DNA of 64,000 nucleotides from Phycisphaerae bacterium (lineage in GTDB: Bacteria > Planctomycetota > Phycisphaerae > UBA1845 > CAIVHJ01), in NCBI GenBank assembly GCA_022072405.1, contig JAJVHX010000021.1, positions 1-64,000 of the forward strand, written 5' to 3'. Of this stretch, positions 56,101 through 63,498 are shown in pieces; position 1 is the stretch's first letter; each line of letters opens with the position of its first letter. The notes beneath the pieces are model-generated. The model searched no databases and was not told the DNA's origin. It was given only the letters and a program-made list of their open reading frames with translations. The translations under genes and the position numbers were made by a program.

Positions 56101-58646
56101 GCTATACCTTCGACCTGCTGGGGCGGCGGAGCTTCGTGATCGAAGCCTACGGCACGGGGCTGGCCCGGGCGACCGAGTCGCTCTACGACCGGCTGGGACG
56201 GCTCAGCGAGATGCGGGCCTTCGATGACAGCCAGGTGCAGAGCACCACTTACGGCTACGATCTGGCAGGACGGCGAATTCTGGTTCGCTTGCCCGACGAG
56301 CAGCCCAGTGGTGCGATCATCGATTATGATTACGACCAGGCGGGCCGACTGACTCAGAAAACCGACCAGCGCGGGATTGAGGTTACTTATACCTATGACG
56401 ACCGAGGTTTATTATTGTCCCGTACGGCTGACGGCTCACCGCTGACGTCTGACAGCTTTTCGTATGATGGTCTCGGACGGATGAGCAGCGCGGTACGCCT
56501 GGTGGAGAGTGCGGAGGTGAGCCGCTCCACGATGGCTTATACCGACCTGTCGCAACTCGACTACGAGGATCAGGAATTATTTAACAGCGGTACGACCCGC
56601 CGCCTGGATTACAGCTTCGACCAGGCCGGTAACCGGCTCCGCCTGGCCTATCCGGCGGGGACGGGGGTCAACCTGACCTACACGGTGGACACACTCAACC
56701 GCGTTGACCTGCTCAATCGCAATAACCAGGTGCTGGTGGATTATGACTACAGCGGCCTTTTTGCGGATATCCGCAAGGTCCGGACGACGGCTTCCAACAC
56801 CTGGGTGGAGACAGACTACGCCTATGACGAACATCGCCGCCAGGAGCAGATCGTCAATCGCAAGCGGATTAACGGCACCCCCACCACATTGAAGGAGTAT
56901 AATTATACATACGACGCCGCCGGCAACCGGCTGACCACGGCTGGGGCGGCCAACGTGACCTATGATTACGACGGCTTGCACCGGGTGGAGAGCGCGACGT
57001 ATGGTACGGGCGTGGAGTCGTTCGACATGGACCTGCTGGGCAATCGCGACGAGTATAGCGACACGCGTCCTGGTGGAGCGACGATCGCCTACGGCCCGAA
57101 CAACCCGGCCAATGAGTATTCGACGGTCGGCGGCACAACGGTTGATTATGACCTGGCTGGCAACCTGACCGGCGATGAGCGGGGTTTTGGCTATGGGTAT
57201 GACTTCGAGAACCGTCTCGTGAAAATCTTTGATGACGATAACGGCGACGGGGTGCAGGATCAGGGTGAGGATACCCTCTGGTCGGCGGTCTACGACGCTC
57301 TGGGCCGGAGAGTTCGAGTCACGAACCACGAGTCACCCGCCACGATTCACTACTACTACGATGGCCAGCGGGTGGTGGCCGAGTACGCCTGGAGCGGCAA
57401 CAGCGAGTCGCTCAAACGCTACTTCATCGACGGCCCGCAATATATCGATGAACACATCCTGCTGTCGGAAGTGCTGACCGCCACGCCGACCGGCCTGAGC
57501 GACACAGCCGAGAGTTATTCGTGGGAGTTCCTGCCGGCACCGGAGATTATTTCGATTCCGACCATGCTGTGGGAGGTGGAGTACGATCCGATTATCGTGG
57601 TCCGTGGGCGCGACTATTATTATATTCACCGTGAACTGTTCAGCGTCGCCGGCCTGACCAATGCCAGCGCCAACCTGGTCGAACAGTACGACTACGATAC
57701 TTACGGCGACCCCTCTTTCTTCAACGGCAGCGGCACCCCCATCGCCGCCACGGCTTACGGGAATCCATATCTGTTCACGGGTCAGCGTTTGGATAGGCTA
57801 CCTGCTGCCGGCTCACCGCTGATGGCTCTTTACCACTATCGTGCCCGAGCCTATGACCCCCGAAACGGCAGGTTCCTCCAACCCGACCCCGCCGAATATA
57901 TCGACAGTATGAATCTGTATGAGTATGTGAAGAGCAGCCCGATTAATTATTCGGACTACAACGGACATAGAAAACAGATCACACTTGACGTAATGGCTTC
58001 TGATGCTGTCTCTCAAGATCATCGCAATGCTTATAGTCAAGCTGTTACTGCCGGTAGATTTTTGCTTGCTAGATTTGGTGTAGATGTGACGTTGAATACC
58101 ACTTGGTATGTGGTGCCAACACCAGTTACCTATAAAGGCAATCTATGGTATCTCGACTATGTCAATCTACTTTCCGAAAGAGATGTTGTTGATAAGCTCC
58201 CTACGGGGCAAGGTCGTGCGAACCATCGTATCTATATGAACATTATGAGCGCGCTTAGTAGACCAAATGCTATAGGGTTTACATATTATGACATGGGGTT
58301 ACAAATTGAGAACGAAAGAGTTTGGGATACAGGTGGTTTGTTTACAGACAAAGATTATGCTCGGCATCATATAGTTCATGAAATATTACATAGGAAACAA
58401 CTTGTAGGAAATGGGCACGCTCGGGCAGGAATAATGAGATATTCCGTTAGAGCTCCTATCAATCGAGACAATGACAACGATGGTATTTTCGACCATCTTG
58501 AACTTGATTGTTTTACAGCGGCCCGATTAGTAAAGAATTCTGATGTAAACTGGGAAGATATCGACGAAAAATATTTAATTGGTAACCAGAAAGAATGTTG
58601 TAAACGCCGAAATCCTGATGATTGGAAGGATCCGTTAAATAGATAA
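50178..58646 (+). CDS. Giant secreted RHS/YD-repeat protein with a swapped C-terminal metallopeptidase-like tip
   Basis: 2822 aa from the ATG at 50178 (AGGAG upstream; an ATG at 50133 is less likely). Signal helix (IIIIRCTSVLILFFYGL). Residues ~48-428: FG-GAP-type repeats (FGSSVAISGDWAMVGAP). Then thrombospondin type-3 calcium repeats (430-508 and 848-1022, with DNCPEDHNPDQQDRDEDGIG). Between them is a propeller-like set (LYVGGEFTNA type). YD/RHS repeats run ~1025-2580. The RHS core (RARAYDPRNGRFLQPDPAEY) is near 2560. The last ~224 residues are AT-rich and carry VHEILHRKQ, an HExxH zinc site, plus NRDNDNDGIFDHLELD. The architecture matches polymorphic toxins, in which the tip is exchanged between strains. 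Confidence 0.85.
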   Translation: MSTNQTIRQKRPYQGNPAIIIIRCTSVLILFFYGLTHLSQVASAQTCIVKPTDIVLASDGQGEDHFGSSVAISGDWAMVGAPDDDDLGSGAGAIYIYHWDGQAWGDETKLTASDGQAYDQFGFSVSIKGNQAMVGAPYKSGKGAAYLLSWTGSQWTQHKLMASDGQAGDYFGSSVSIYDDMVVVGAYGDDDLANGAGSAYIFEWNGSQWVEEKLLAGDGQNGDYYGYSVSISNNRVLIGAYGDDDAGSNAGAAYIYDWNGSSWQETKLLASDGGSHHIEFGKSVSISGDHIIVGAASPYYFNALGGAVYFYQWDGNDWNEIQKTQALDGHDNNKYGLSVSIDGDRAIVGAPSQSSPGHEPVLGAAYTYHWNGNNWIEVAKFIDNDGGTDSDNWGGSVALDPDRAIIGAKWVDQSGNNGGAAYFHAISIGDLDSDTLTNACDNCLDDYNPLQADCDQNGRGDLCDTITDTDEDLVPDDCDNCPEDHNPDQQDRDEDGIGDACDQEFNPACWPYWNDEFGDPGANGAVYALTFDGQESVYVGGGFTTINGVSANGIAVYDVTQKVWSALGSIGDIHTVNAIAVSPIDGKVYAGGQALGTHNRLAVWDGMNWTAISGITNGVINALVFAEDGTLYVGGSFVNVGGSAGDAIVTWNGVSFSSLGIGLNNTVRALAVAGDGTLYVGGEFTNAVSTADYIASWDGLQWSDLGSGMSAGGYVYSLNIAATGEVYAGGDFTTAGGVSVSRVAKWNPVTEVWSALGAGVGGSVYSLSSNASYLYAGGNLSQAGGQIAYGVARWDLQNHTWSNMDPGISGPVNALVIANDSILIGGYFSYLFDGRTANYITMWLEPFYDDDEDGWYNICDRCPQMPGEDNNDQEGDGVGDLCDNCLELYNPDQADLDEDSVGDVCDNCPDDLNPIECQPDYPECDCQSNPDQCWQPDSDGDLWGDACDICSAQPDYDGDLDALPGCFDNCPGIDNPAVPRPEGDPLFDPQCSNCEDTWPLPDCCWQVDSDGDGLGDECDHTHALSLSAMKDRAGNVLETYVDSDEDGHPDSSYKGDPGEYISSTVYDYQNGKLVSAVTTPSDGSAQPRTVDYIYDPEHPDRLVGMLTAGCGCSGGNTFTFYDDLYRLSHITTAEADQSQPTGVLLESYTYNGEDDRYAQHHVRNGLGNMVLKEARWFTDNQDQSYEAVICLPLDGQYAQVQKEGYDIQGRLVELQQYNNLMETNCQAAPSLGMADSITIYEHDVELDDADCVGEQEITIHPSGIRDVSEWCIQGTLYAPGSVRETRHYRQSASEEIIDYRKERFVYVAAYGDYRLVSSYEPSGKVVTYTYDDANDHPERLLTETHSDPDGAGPLPVLVIQYQYDGAGRVTDKIQPGPNGTDVTTHYTYDAYGRMLTTTENYNGSNPAPRTTEYVYNAFDEQVFNRDEADQVRVSIYDTKGQVTDEYSTEYSGSLDFASFSPENPPVDILQQTSYEYHSISGRIEHEKTALSDVIPFAKDSAPFAETVYTYDDTGVWQLAVVQPGLAAMSYLYDDQGRVKQTTSPEGIVNKTIYNSRGLVEQSIIADGAVDYLATTTFYDEDGRTALVMHPDGTFLSSEYDDFGRLEAQHRCDQYDCQGTYDLASTFEYDDASQVIRQYTPGISDTVTDYDDWGRVYRTRQRATFGVDDDDHGDGLSDLVTLTEFDAAGNVRRSAQKADSNPNQIVEGTDAVTRYVYNNLNQIDTATLVNNIGQGAFEEVTKYQYDAAGRQSQVIVDFGGLALTTQFQYDALGRVTKVIDPEGHYADTIYDSRGQAIRRLAYEDGDGDGQGGTVKSQERSSFDPAGRMTTMARLAAANTPAGTPANPAVDQVTGYSYDDDGRRLTTTTYNMNSATPIVATTQYDPIGRMKKTIDPLGNTTENFYEPVTGLLDYQEIHDIGDLQRIRTVDFAYDTLARVQSQTDAGESGSTPFVTTFGYDDADRVTSRTDAENMETRYTFDLLGRRSFVIEAYGTGLARATESLYDRLGRLSEMRAFDDSQVQSTTYGYDLAGRRILVRLPDEQPSGAIIDYDYDQAGRLTQKTDQRGIEVTYTYDDRGLLLSRTADGSPLTSDSFSYDGLGRMSSAVRLVESAEVSRSTMAYTDLSQLDYEDQELFNSGTTRRLDYSFDQAGNRLRLAYPAGTGVNLTYTVDTLNRVDLLNRNNQVLVDYDYSGLFADIRKVRTTASNTWVETDYAYDEHRRQEQIVNRKRINGTPTTLKEYNYTYDAAGNRLTTAGAANVTYDYDGLHRVESATYGTGVESFDMDLLGNRDEYSDTRPGGATIAYGPNNPANEYSTVGGTTVDYDLAGNLTGDERGFGYGYDFENRLVKIFDDDNGDGVQDQGEDTLWSAVYDALGRRVRVTNHESPATIHYYYDGQRVVAEYAWSGNSESLKRYFIDGPQYIDEHILLSEVLTATPTGLSDTAESYSWEFLPAPEIISIPTMLWEVEYDPIIVVRGRDYYYIHRELFSVAGLTNASANLVEQYDYDTYGDPSFFNGSGTPIAATAYGNPYLFTGQRLDRLPAAGSPLMALYHYRARAYDPRNGRFLQPDPAEYIDSMNLYEYVKSSPINYSDYNGHRKQITLDVMASDAVSQDHRNAYSQAVTAGRFLLARFGVDVTLNTTWYVVPTPVTYKGNLWYLDYVNLLSERDVVDKLPTGQGRANHRIYMNIMSALSRPNAIGFTYYDMGLQIENERVWDTGGLFTDKDYARHHIVHEILHRKQLVGNGHARAGIMRYSVRAPINRDNDNDGIFDHLELDCFTAARLVKNSDVNWEDIDEKYLIGNQKECCKRRNPDDWKDPLNR
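56425..56452 (+). repeat. CGGCTGA-type heptamer array inside the RHS gene
   Basis: Four heptads (CGGCTGA, CGGCTCA, CCGCTGA, CGTCTGA) in coding DNA, interrupting the regular YD-repeat periodicity without breaking the frame. Such arrays recur at 57315 and 57801. Confidence 0.6.
57315..57349 (+). repeat. CGAGTCA-type heptamer array inside the RHS gene
   Basis: Five heptads of the CGAGTCA / CGAACCA / CGATTCA kind. The word differs from the arrays at 1316 and 56425, but the unit length is the same. Confidence 0.6.
57801..57828 (+). repeat. CCTGCTG-type heptamer array inside the RHS gene
   Basis: Four 7-bp units with a shared GCT step (CCTGCTG, CCGGCTC, ACCGCTG, ATGGCTC), just before the RHS core motif. 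Weaker than the others. Confidence 0.45.
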
Positions 58647-58712
58647 GTTAACGTATTATTACAAACTTATTGAACAGCAAGTAAACAAGATAGTTATTCG
58701 ATTGCTCTAAAG

Positions 58713-59285
58713 ATGAAATCTCGAGGCAATTACCAAAGAAGAATATGTAATATTGTAACACTTTATATCACCACATTATTATTATTTATTAGTATATTAC
58801 TGTGGATTGCTAGTTATCGAGACATTTCCTATACTTTTAGCTCTTTGGAATCTGGAACTTATAATGATCCCAATGTAATCAGCTTGGATGCCAGAGCTGG
58901 TTGCCTATATTGGACGAGCTATTCTAAGGCAGGTTCTCTTTTCCCTGATGATGTTTTATACTCATCAGGATTTTCTATGGGTCACTCTTTCGATTATTTC
59001 ACTTTATGGACACCGGAGGTAACACGATCTTCGATAACGGGATTGATCTGGGAAGCTCGAATACCAATGTGGATACCAACGGTGATTTTTGGAATATTGC
59101 CTTCACTGTGGGCAATGAAATGGTGGCGACGCTATCGAAGACTCAAAAGGGGACGTTGTACCGTGTGTGGATATAGCCTCTTTGGATTAAACAGTTCTCG
59201 TTGTCCCGAATGCGGCACAGAATTCGACCCGGAGTTGTTGAAAAAACTGCAAACAGCGGAACCAGCCCCCGGCGAAACAGAATAA
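58713..59285 (+). CDS. Membrane protein with C-terminal zinc ribbon, possible immunity partner
   Basis: 190 aa. An N-terminal helix (IVTLYITTLLLFISILLWIA), a second helix near 120-138 (WIPTVIFGILPSLWAMKWW), then RGRCTVCGYSLFGLNSSRCP with CGTEFDP. The CxxCGYsL...RCPECG ending is very common in planctomycete membrane proteins. The 5' half is AT-rich like the tip of the RHS gene 66 bases upstream, which suggests the two arrived together. It could be the immunity protein of the RHS tip. That is inference from position and composition. Confidence 0.65.
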   Translation: MKSRGNYQRRICNIVTLYITTLLLFISILLWIASYRDISYTFSSLESGTYNDPNVISLDARAGCLYWTSYSKAGSLFPDDVLYSSGFSMGHSFDYFTLWTPEVTRSSITGLIWEARIPMWIPTVIFGILPSLWAMKWWRRYRRLKRGRCTVCGYSLFGLNSSRCPECGTEFDPELLKKLQTAEPAPGETE

Positions 59286-59363
59286 AGAAAGTGTTTGATA
59301 ATATGAGAGTTACGATGATTTTTCTGGCTTCCCCGAATGAGTTGTGGCGCGCCGTATTAGGGA

Positions 59364-59426
59364 TGTATTAAAATGTTGTCGCCCTTCGCGCTGTTCCAGC
59401 GGTGTATCAAAATGTTGTCGCCCTTC
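59364..59426. repeat. Tandem copy of the IS end
   Basis: A 24-base word starting TGTATyAAAATGTTGTCGCC occurs at 59364-59387 and 59403-59426. The inner copy is part of the IS terminal repeat; the outer copy lies just outside. It may be the scar of an earlier insertion of the same IS, or of one-ended transposition. The rest of 59286-59395 holds no gene I can support. Confidence 0.6.
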
Positions 59427-60769
59427 CAATCTGGTCTAAAAGAAGTAAGAAGCGATGAATAGGTGGCTTGAAGGAGACGTACAACTCAAGCTGGATGCTG
59501 AGCCATCCAGGAAGTCACTGCCGATAAATAATACAGTTCCGATGTCGAGTCAAGAGTATTTCGGCAGATGAGTCTGGTCAGGCGGCGGGCTGGTAGTAAT
59601 GTTTGAGCAGTCCGCCGAGGAATCGTTGGCAGCGAACCGGCTGATCAGCAGCCGCGGTGGCGTGAGCATCAGAAGTTCTGCACACCGGGCGTTGATGGCG
59701 AGGTCGAGTCGAGGGTAGGCCGGTTGGCAGTGGTTGATTGCCGATGCCCTGATGGGGACGATAACGATTATAGAAGGTGACATATTCGCGGGCGATGTGT
59801 TGCAGATGGCTGAGGCCGAAGCACAGGAAATAGTTCAGACACTCGCGTTTGAAAGAGCCGACCCAGGCTTCAGCGTAAGCATTGGCATTGGGGGCACCGA
59901 TCGGGGTTTTGATGACTTCAACACCGGACTTCTCCAGAAAACGATCAAACGCGGGCGTGAATTTTCCATCGTGGTCCCGAAGGAGAAATCGGGTTTTGAG
60001 TCTATGGTTCTTGAACTCTGTCAGTGCATCCTGAGTCTGCCCAGTTACCCATCGGGCGTTGGGTTGATAGGTGGGCGGACAGACGAAGACTCTGCGAGTG
60101 CCCAGATGAATGAAGAACAGCACATAGGCCACGCGACCGCCCAGGGGCGTGATGATGCTTTTGGTCAGAAAATCACAGGCTACCAGCGTATTCATGTGCA
60201 GTCGCAGAAACTTCCGCCAGGGCGTTTCGAGGTGCAGGTCGGCCCGTAACCGCGGCGGAGGGAATATTCCTTTCTCTGCCAAAATGCGGCGGATCGAAGC
60301 GTGGCTGATGGAGAGATGAAGCTTGGCCAGTTCGCCCCTGATTCGGCGGTAACCCCAGGCGATGTTCTCCTTGGAGAGTCGCACGATCAGGCGACGAAGG
60401 GTGGAGGGAATCCGCGGGCGGCCGACCCGCTTGGCGGGCTGATCGTTACGCTGCTGCCGTAGCCAATGGCGATAGGTGCTGAAAGTGACGATGCCGAGAA
60501 ACTGCTTGACCTCGTGGTCGAGTTGGCATCCAATGCGGAGGAGTTCGGACCGGTCTTCCGGGCTTAGCAGAACCCGATTGCCGCCTAACTTACGCTTCAG
60601 GATGCAGACTTGTGCCAGGAGGAAGCGGATCCGGGCATCGCGGCGGGTTGATCCCAATTCGAAGAGGAGGTGCAGGAGTGCAAAGAGCCGGCGGGGTATG
60701 ACGAAAAAACCTCGATAGGAACCTGAAAACAAGGATTAACGTGAGAGCTACATTTTGATACACCGCTGG
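59396..60769. mobile_element. Insertion sequence with an integrase-core transposase
   Basis: Perfect 20-bp inverted ends: CCAGCGGTGTATCAAAATGT at 59396-59415 and its complement at 60750-60769. They bracket one transposase gene (minus strand). Length 1374 bp. I see no clear target-site duplication. The single-ORF layout with a DDE integrase core recalls IS481-like or other rve-type elements common in planctomycetes. The family name is not settled. Confidence 0.7.
59578..60732 (-). CDS. DDE (rve integrase-core) transposase
   Basis: 384 aa. The N-terminal half includes an HTH (RRLIVRLSKENIAWGYRRIR and RIRGELAKLHLSISHASIRR). The catalytic core carries the three acidic residues: VACDFLTKSI near 195, LRDHDGKFTPAF near 250 and NAYAEAWVGSFKRECLNYF near 285. 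The ending VTFYNRYRPHQGIGNQPLP is typical. It moves the surrounding IS. Complete and apparently functional. Confidence 0.85.
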   Translation of the reverse strand: MFSGSYRGFFVIPRRLFALLHLLFELGSTRRDARIRFLLAQVCILKRKLGGNRVLLSPEDRSELLRIGCQLDHEVKQFLGIVTFSTYRHWLRQQRNDQPAKRVGRPRIPSTLRRLIVRLSKENIAWGYRRIRGELAKLHLSISHASIRRILAEKGIFPPPRLRADLHLETPWRKFLRLHMNTLVACDFLTKSIITPLGGRVAYVLFFIHLGTRRVFVCPPTYQPNARWVTGQTQDALTEFKNHRLKTRFLLRDHDGKFTPAFDRFLEKSGVEVIKTPIGAPNANAYAEAWVGSFKRECLNYFLCFGLSHLQHIAREYVTFYNRYRPHQGIGNQPLPTGLPSTRPRHQRPVCRTSDAHATAAADQPVRCQRFLGGLLKHYYQPAA

Positions 60770-60887
60770 CCAGCCGGCAAGAGCCATCTATAGGGTCGTT
60801 CTCTCTGACCATTTTCTCTCTCGGTTAACAGCTGACGTCGAAACCAGAACTTTGCAGGAATTCCCCAATGGTTCAAAATGGTTTGAT

Positions 60888-61177
60888 ACGGGGAGATTTT
60901 TACTCCATCGCGAAATCCGGTGGCTTGGGGGTTAACGGGTCACTGGTTAACACCGCTCAAAATACCTCCCCGCAACTATTTTCCTTCTGGCGATTTACAG
61001 AACCCCCTGCCCGGGTAGCGCTCTCGGTTCTGAAGAATACATTCGCACGTTCAAACGTAACCCCAGGGGTTCGGTTCGCACCATCGCCCAAAACTCTCAA
61101 ACTCTCTGACTCTCACAGTTAACACCCCGAACTGGTTAACACGGGGTAACGTTCGCACCCCGAATACAACACGAACC
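60888..61177. repeat. Intergenic module A, copy 2
   Basis: Matches 13326-13615 base for base with about 15 differences by eye. It is followed here by a methyltransferase and a Fic gene rather than directly by module B. The region 60770-60887 between the IS and this module holds no gene I can support. Confidence 0.85.
61151..61176. promoter_or_regulatory. 26-bp GTTCG...CGAAC motif, copy 3
   Basis: GTTCGCACCCCGAATACAAC then ACGAAC. Perfect 5-bp inverted arms. It ends module A, 110 bases upstream of the methyltransferase start. Confidence 0.5.
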
Positions 61178-61285
61178 TGTTTTGCACATCTATATTGGTA
61201 AGAGACCACCATAATTTACACCCAAGTTCTTAGCTGCAGACCGGCGGGGGTATAATCAGCCAGATTGGATAGAAAGGACCCGACC

Positions 61286-62044
61286 ATGGACCTGGGCATG
61301 GATATGTGGAAATACTATGGCATCACCCACACTGATCACACGGTGATGAATCCCTTGAGCCTGGAAAAGACCCGCGAGCTTGTGGGTCTCTTGCAGCTAG
61401 CGGAGGGCGGGCGCGTCTTGGACGTAGCCTGTGGCAAAGCAGAGTTCCTCTGCCTCATAGCCGAGGCTTACGGCGTAACGGCTACGGGCATCGAGCTTTC
61501 TCCCTACACTATCGAGGCGGCCCGCAAGAACGTGGAAATCCGGGGCCTGGCCGACCGCATCGAGTTGCTCCACACGGACGGCGGCAAGTACGAGCCGAAT
61601 GCGCCGAAGAGTCTGGACCTGGCTTCCTGCATCGGAGCCTCCTGGGTGTACCAGAATCACAGGGGCACGCTGGAGGCCCTGACGAAGATGGCCCGGCCAG
61701 GCGGTCTGGTGCTGGTCGGCGAGCCGTTCTGGATAACCGACCCCGACCCGGAATACCTGAAGCTCACGGGCGTTGATCCCAACCTGTGGGGTTCCCATGC
61801 CGGGAACGTGTCCATTGGCGAAGATGTGGGCCTTACTCTCCTCTATACTCTGATAGCCAATCCGGACGATTGGGACCGCTACGAAGGGCTCCAATGGCAG
61901 GCTGCGGCGCGATACGCCGCCGACCATCCAGACGATCCCGACGTTGAGGCTCTGCTTCGCAGCACCCGCATGAGTCGCGACGCCTATCTCCGCTGGGGAC
62001 GCAACTGCCTGGGCTGGGCTATGTACCTTTTTCGAAAACCCTGA
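61286..62044 (+). CDS. Class I SAM-dependent methyltransferase
   Basis: 252 aa from the ATG at 61286, with GAAAGGA upstream; the frame is open from a TTG at 61265. VLDVACGKAEFLCLIAEAYG near 45 is the SAM-binding motif I; GIELSPYTIEAARKN and LDLASCIGASWVY follow. No DNA-methylase DPPY motif is present, so the substrate is more likely a small molecule or protein. It lies in the slot between modules A and B and faces the Fic gene tail to tail. Higher GC than its surroundings suggests transfer. Confidence 0.75.
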   Translation: MDLGMDMWKYYGITHTDHTVMNPLSLEKTRELVGLLQLAEGGRVLDVACGKAEFLCLIAEAYGVTATGIELSPYTIEAARKNVEIRGLADRIELLHTDGGKYEPNAPKSLDLASCIGASWVYQNHRGTLEALTKMARPGGLVLVGEPFWITDPDPEYLKLTGVDPNLWGSHAGNVSIGEDVGLTLLYTLIANPDDWDRYEGLQWQAAARYAADHPDDPDVEALLRSTRMSRDAYLRWGRNCLGWAMYLFRKP

Positions 62045-62084
62045 AACCAGGACTTGGAAGAGAACGTGTCCGACCTAGGATCAC

Positions 62085-63239
62085 TCACTTCGGAAGATTG
62101 GTCCGTTCAATAACCCGCAAGATTGGTTTGGCCAGGAATAATTGTCCCCAGGAGCGGCCCGTGGTTTCTTCCAGCATGCCTATCTTTTGCAGCTGCGTAA
62201 CCGCTTTGCGGGCGGTGGGGTTGGAGGTTTTCAGTAGTTTGGCTGCTCGGGCGACGGTGATATAGGGATTGAGAAACAGTTGATCAAGCAGCATCAAAGC
62301 TTTGGCGTGATCGCGCAAGCGCAGGCGGTACAGCTCCCGTAGCGCCATCAAGCGGCCGGCACGCTGAATCGCTTCACGAGCGGTTTCTTCGACACCCACC
62401 AGAAAATATCGAATCCAGCCAGCCCAATCGCCGTGTGTTCTGACGGATTGCAGCCGCTCATAATATTCTCGCCGGTTGGCTTCTATGTAGGCGGACAAAT
62501 AGAGCAAGGGTTGCGAGAGTCGCTCCCGTTCGATCAAGAACAGCGTGATGAGCAAGCGTCCCACTCGACCGTTGCCGTCCAGAAACGGGTGGATGGCTTC
62601 AAACTGCTCGTGCATCAAGGCGCACTGCACCAGATCGGGAATCTGATCGCGCTGGTGTAAAAATCGTTCCCAATCAGACAGTGCCTGGGTCATTTCGTCC
62701 GGCGGGGGTGGCACATAGGTGGCGGTGGTGGGTGTACTGCCCGTGGGACCGACCCAGTTTTGCGAGCGGCGAAATTCACCGGGCGTGGCCTGCTCACCGC
62801 GAACCCCTTTCATCAACTCCGCATGTAATTGTCGTACCAGCCGGAGACTCAGCGGCAATTTGCTAAGTCCGCGTATGCCGCGCTCCAGAGCACGGATGTA
62901 GTTGCGCACTTCCCGCACATCATCCGGATCGCGCTCGGCGGCGCCCGGCTGGACTTCTTCCAGCAGAAGCTCGGCCAGATTTGTTTTGGTTCCTTCAATG
63001 CGCGATGACAGAACCGCTTCGCGTTGAACATAGGGAATGATCAGCAAATGGGGATTGGGCAGGTGACGCCCGAGGCCCGACAACTCGCTCAGGGCGGCGT
63101 CGGCCTTGGAAAGTAGCAAGGTCAGTTCCTGGCTATATTCCAACCTGGGCGGCAGCGGCGTTGGAACAAAGGCCCAGAAGCCTCCGGCTGCCTTGACCAA
63201 TCGACCCGTATCAGGTGATTTGAATTGTTTGGGGTCCAT
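62085..63239 (-). CDS. Fic-domain protein (AMPylator-like) with self-inhibitory motif and C-terminal winged helix
   Basis: 384 aa. An N-terminal Fic_N-like region is followed by SSRIEGTKTNLAEL near 78, the S-x-x-x-E-G inhibitory helix of class II Fic proteins. AIHPFLDGNGRVGRLLITL near 213 carries the HPFx(D/E)GNGR catalytic motif, complete here. A C-terminal winged helix (NPYITVARAAKLLKTSNPTA) could bind DNA. Fic enzymes AMPylate host proteins; stand-alone ones of this build may be regulators or toxins. Convergent with the methyltransferase. Its upstream side abuts module B. Confidence 0.85.
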   Translation of the reverse strand: MDPKQFKSPDTGRLVKAAGGFWAFVPTPLPPRLEYSQELTLLLSKADAALSELSGLGRHLPNPHLLIIPYVQREAVLSSRIEGTKTNLAELLLEEVQPGAAERDPDDVREVRNYIRALERGIRGLSKLPLSLRLVRQLHAELMKGVRGEQATPGEFRRSQNWVGPTGSTPTTATYVPPPPDEMTQALSDWERFLHQRDQIPDLVQCALMHEQFEAIHPFLDGNGRVGRLLITLFLIERERLSQPLLYLSAYIEANRREYYERLQSVRTHGDWAGWIRYFLVGVEETAREAIQRAGRLMALRELYRLRLRDHAKALMLLDQLFLNPYITVARAAKLLKTSNPTARKAVTQLQKIGMLEETTGRSWGQLFLAKPILRVIERTNLPK

Positions 63240-63279
63240 GAGAGTTACGCCTGGTAATCGTCATTTGAGGTTTCAAATA

Positions 63280-63313
63280 CCTTTGAAAGTAAACGGCTAT
63301 ATTCTTTCAAAGG
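63280..63313. promoter_or_regulatory. Inverted repeat at the border of module B
   Basis: CCTTTGAAAG and CTTTCAAAGG (10 bp each, 14-bp loop). Module B begins exactly here in both copies; the first copy (13685-13717) has 8-bp arms. A third CTTTCAAAGC word follows 22 bases later. Candidate element border or regulator site; as RNA it would also be a hairpin for the Fic region. Confidence 0.55.
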
Positions 63314-63380
63314 TTTCGCAGAATTGCAAGTCTGCTTTCAAAGCGGAATGGGGCTTGGGGTGTAAACCGTTTGGAAAATT

Positions 63381-63407
63381 ATTCGCACCCCCGAATACAA
63401 CACGAAC
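63381..63407. promoter_or_regulatory. 26-bp motif, copy 4 (27 bases here)
   Basis: ATTCGCACCCCCGAATACAA then CACGAAC, with one additional C in the C-run. Located at the same distance upstream of the 76-aa gene as copy 2. Confidence 0.5.
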
Positions 63408-63498
63408 CGCTTTTGCATATATTATGGGTATAGACTGCCGGACGATCGACTGAGCGCCAAGCGCAGGTCGGCGTGGGCTCTTTTGGGAGAACCACGCC

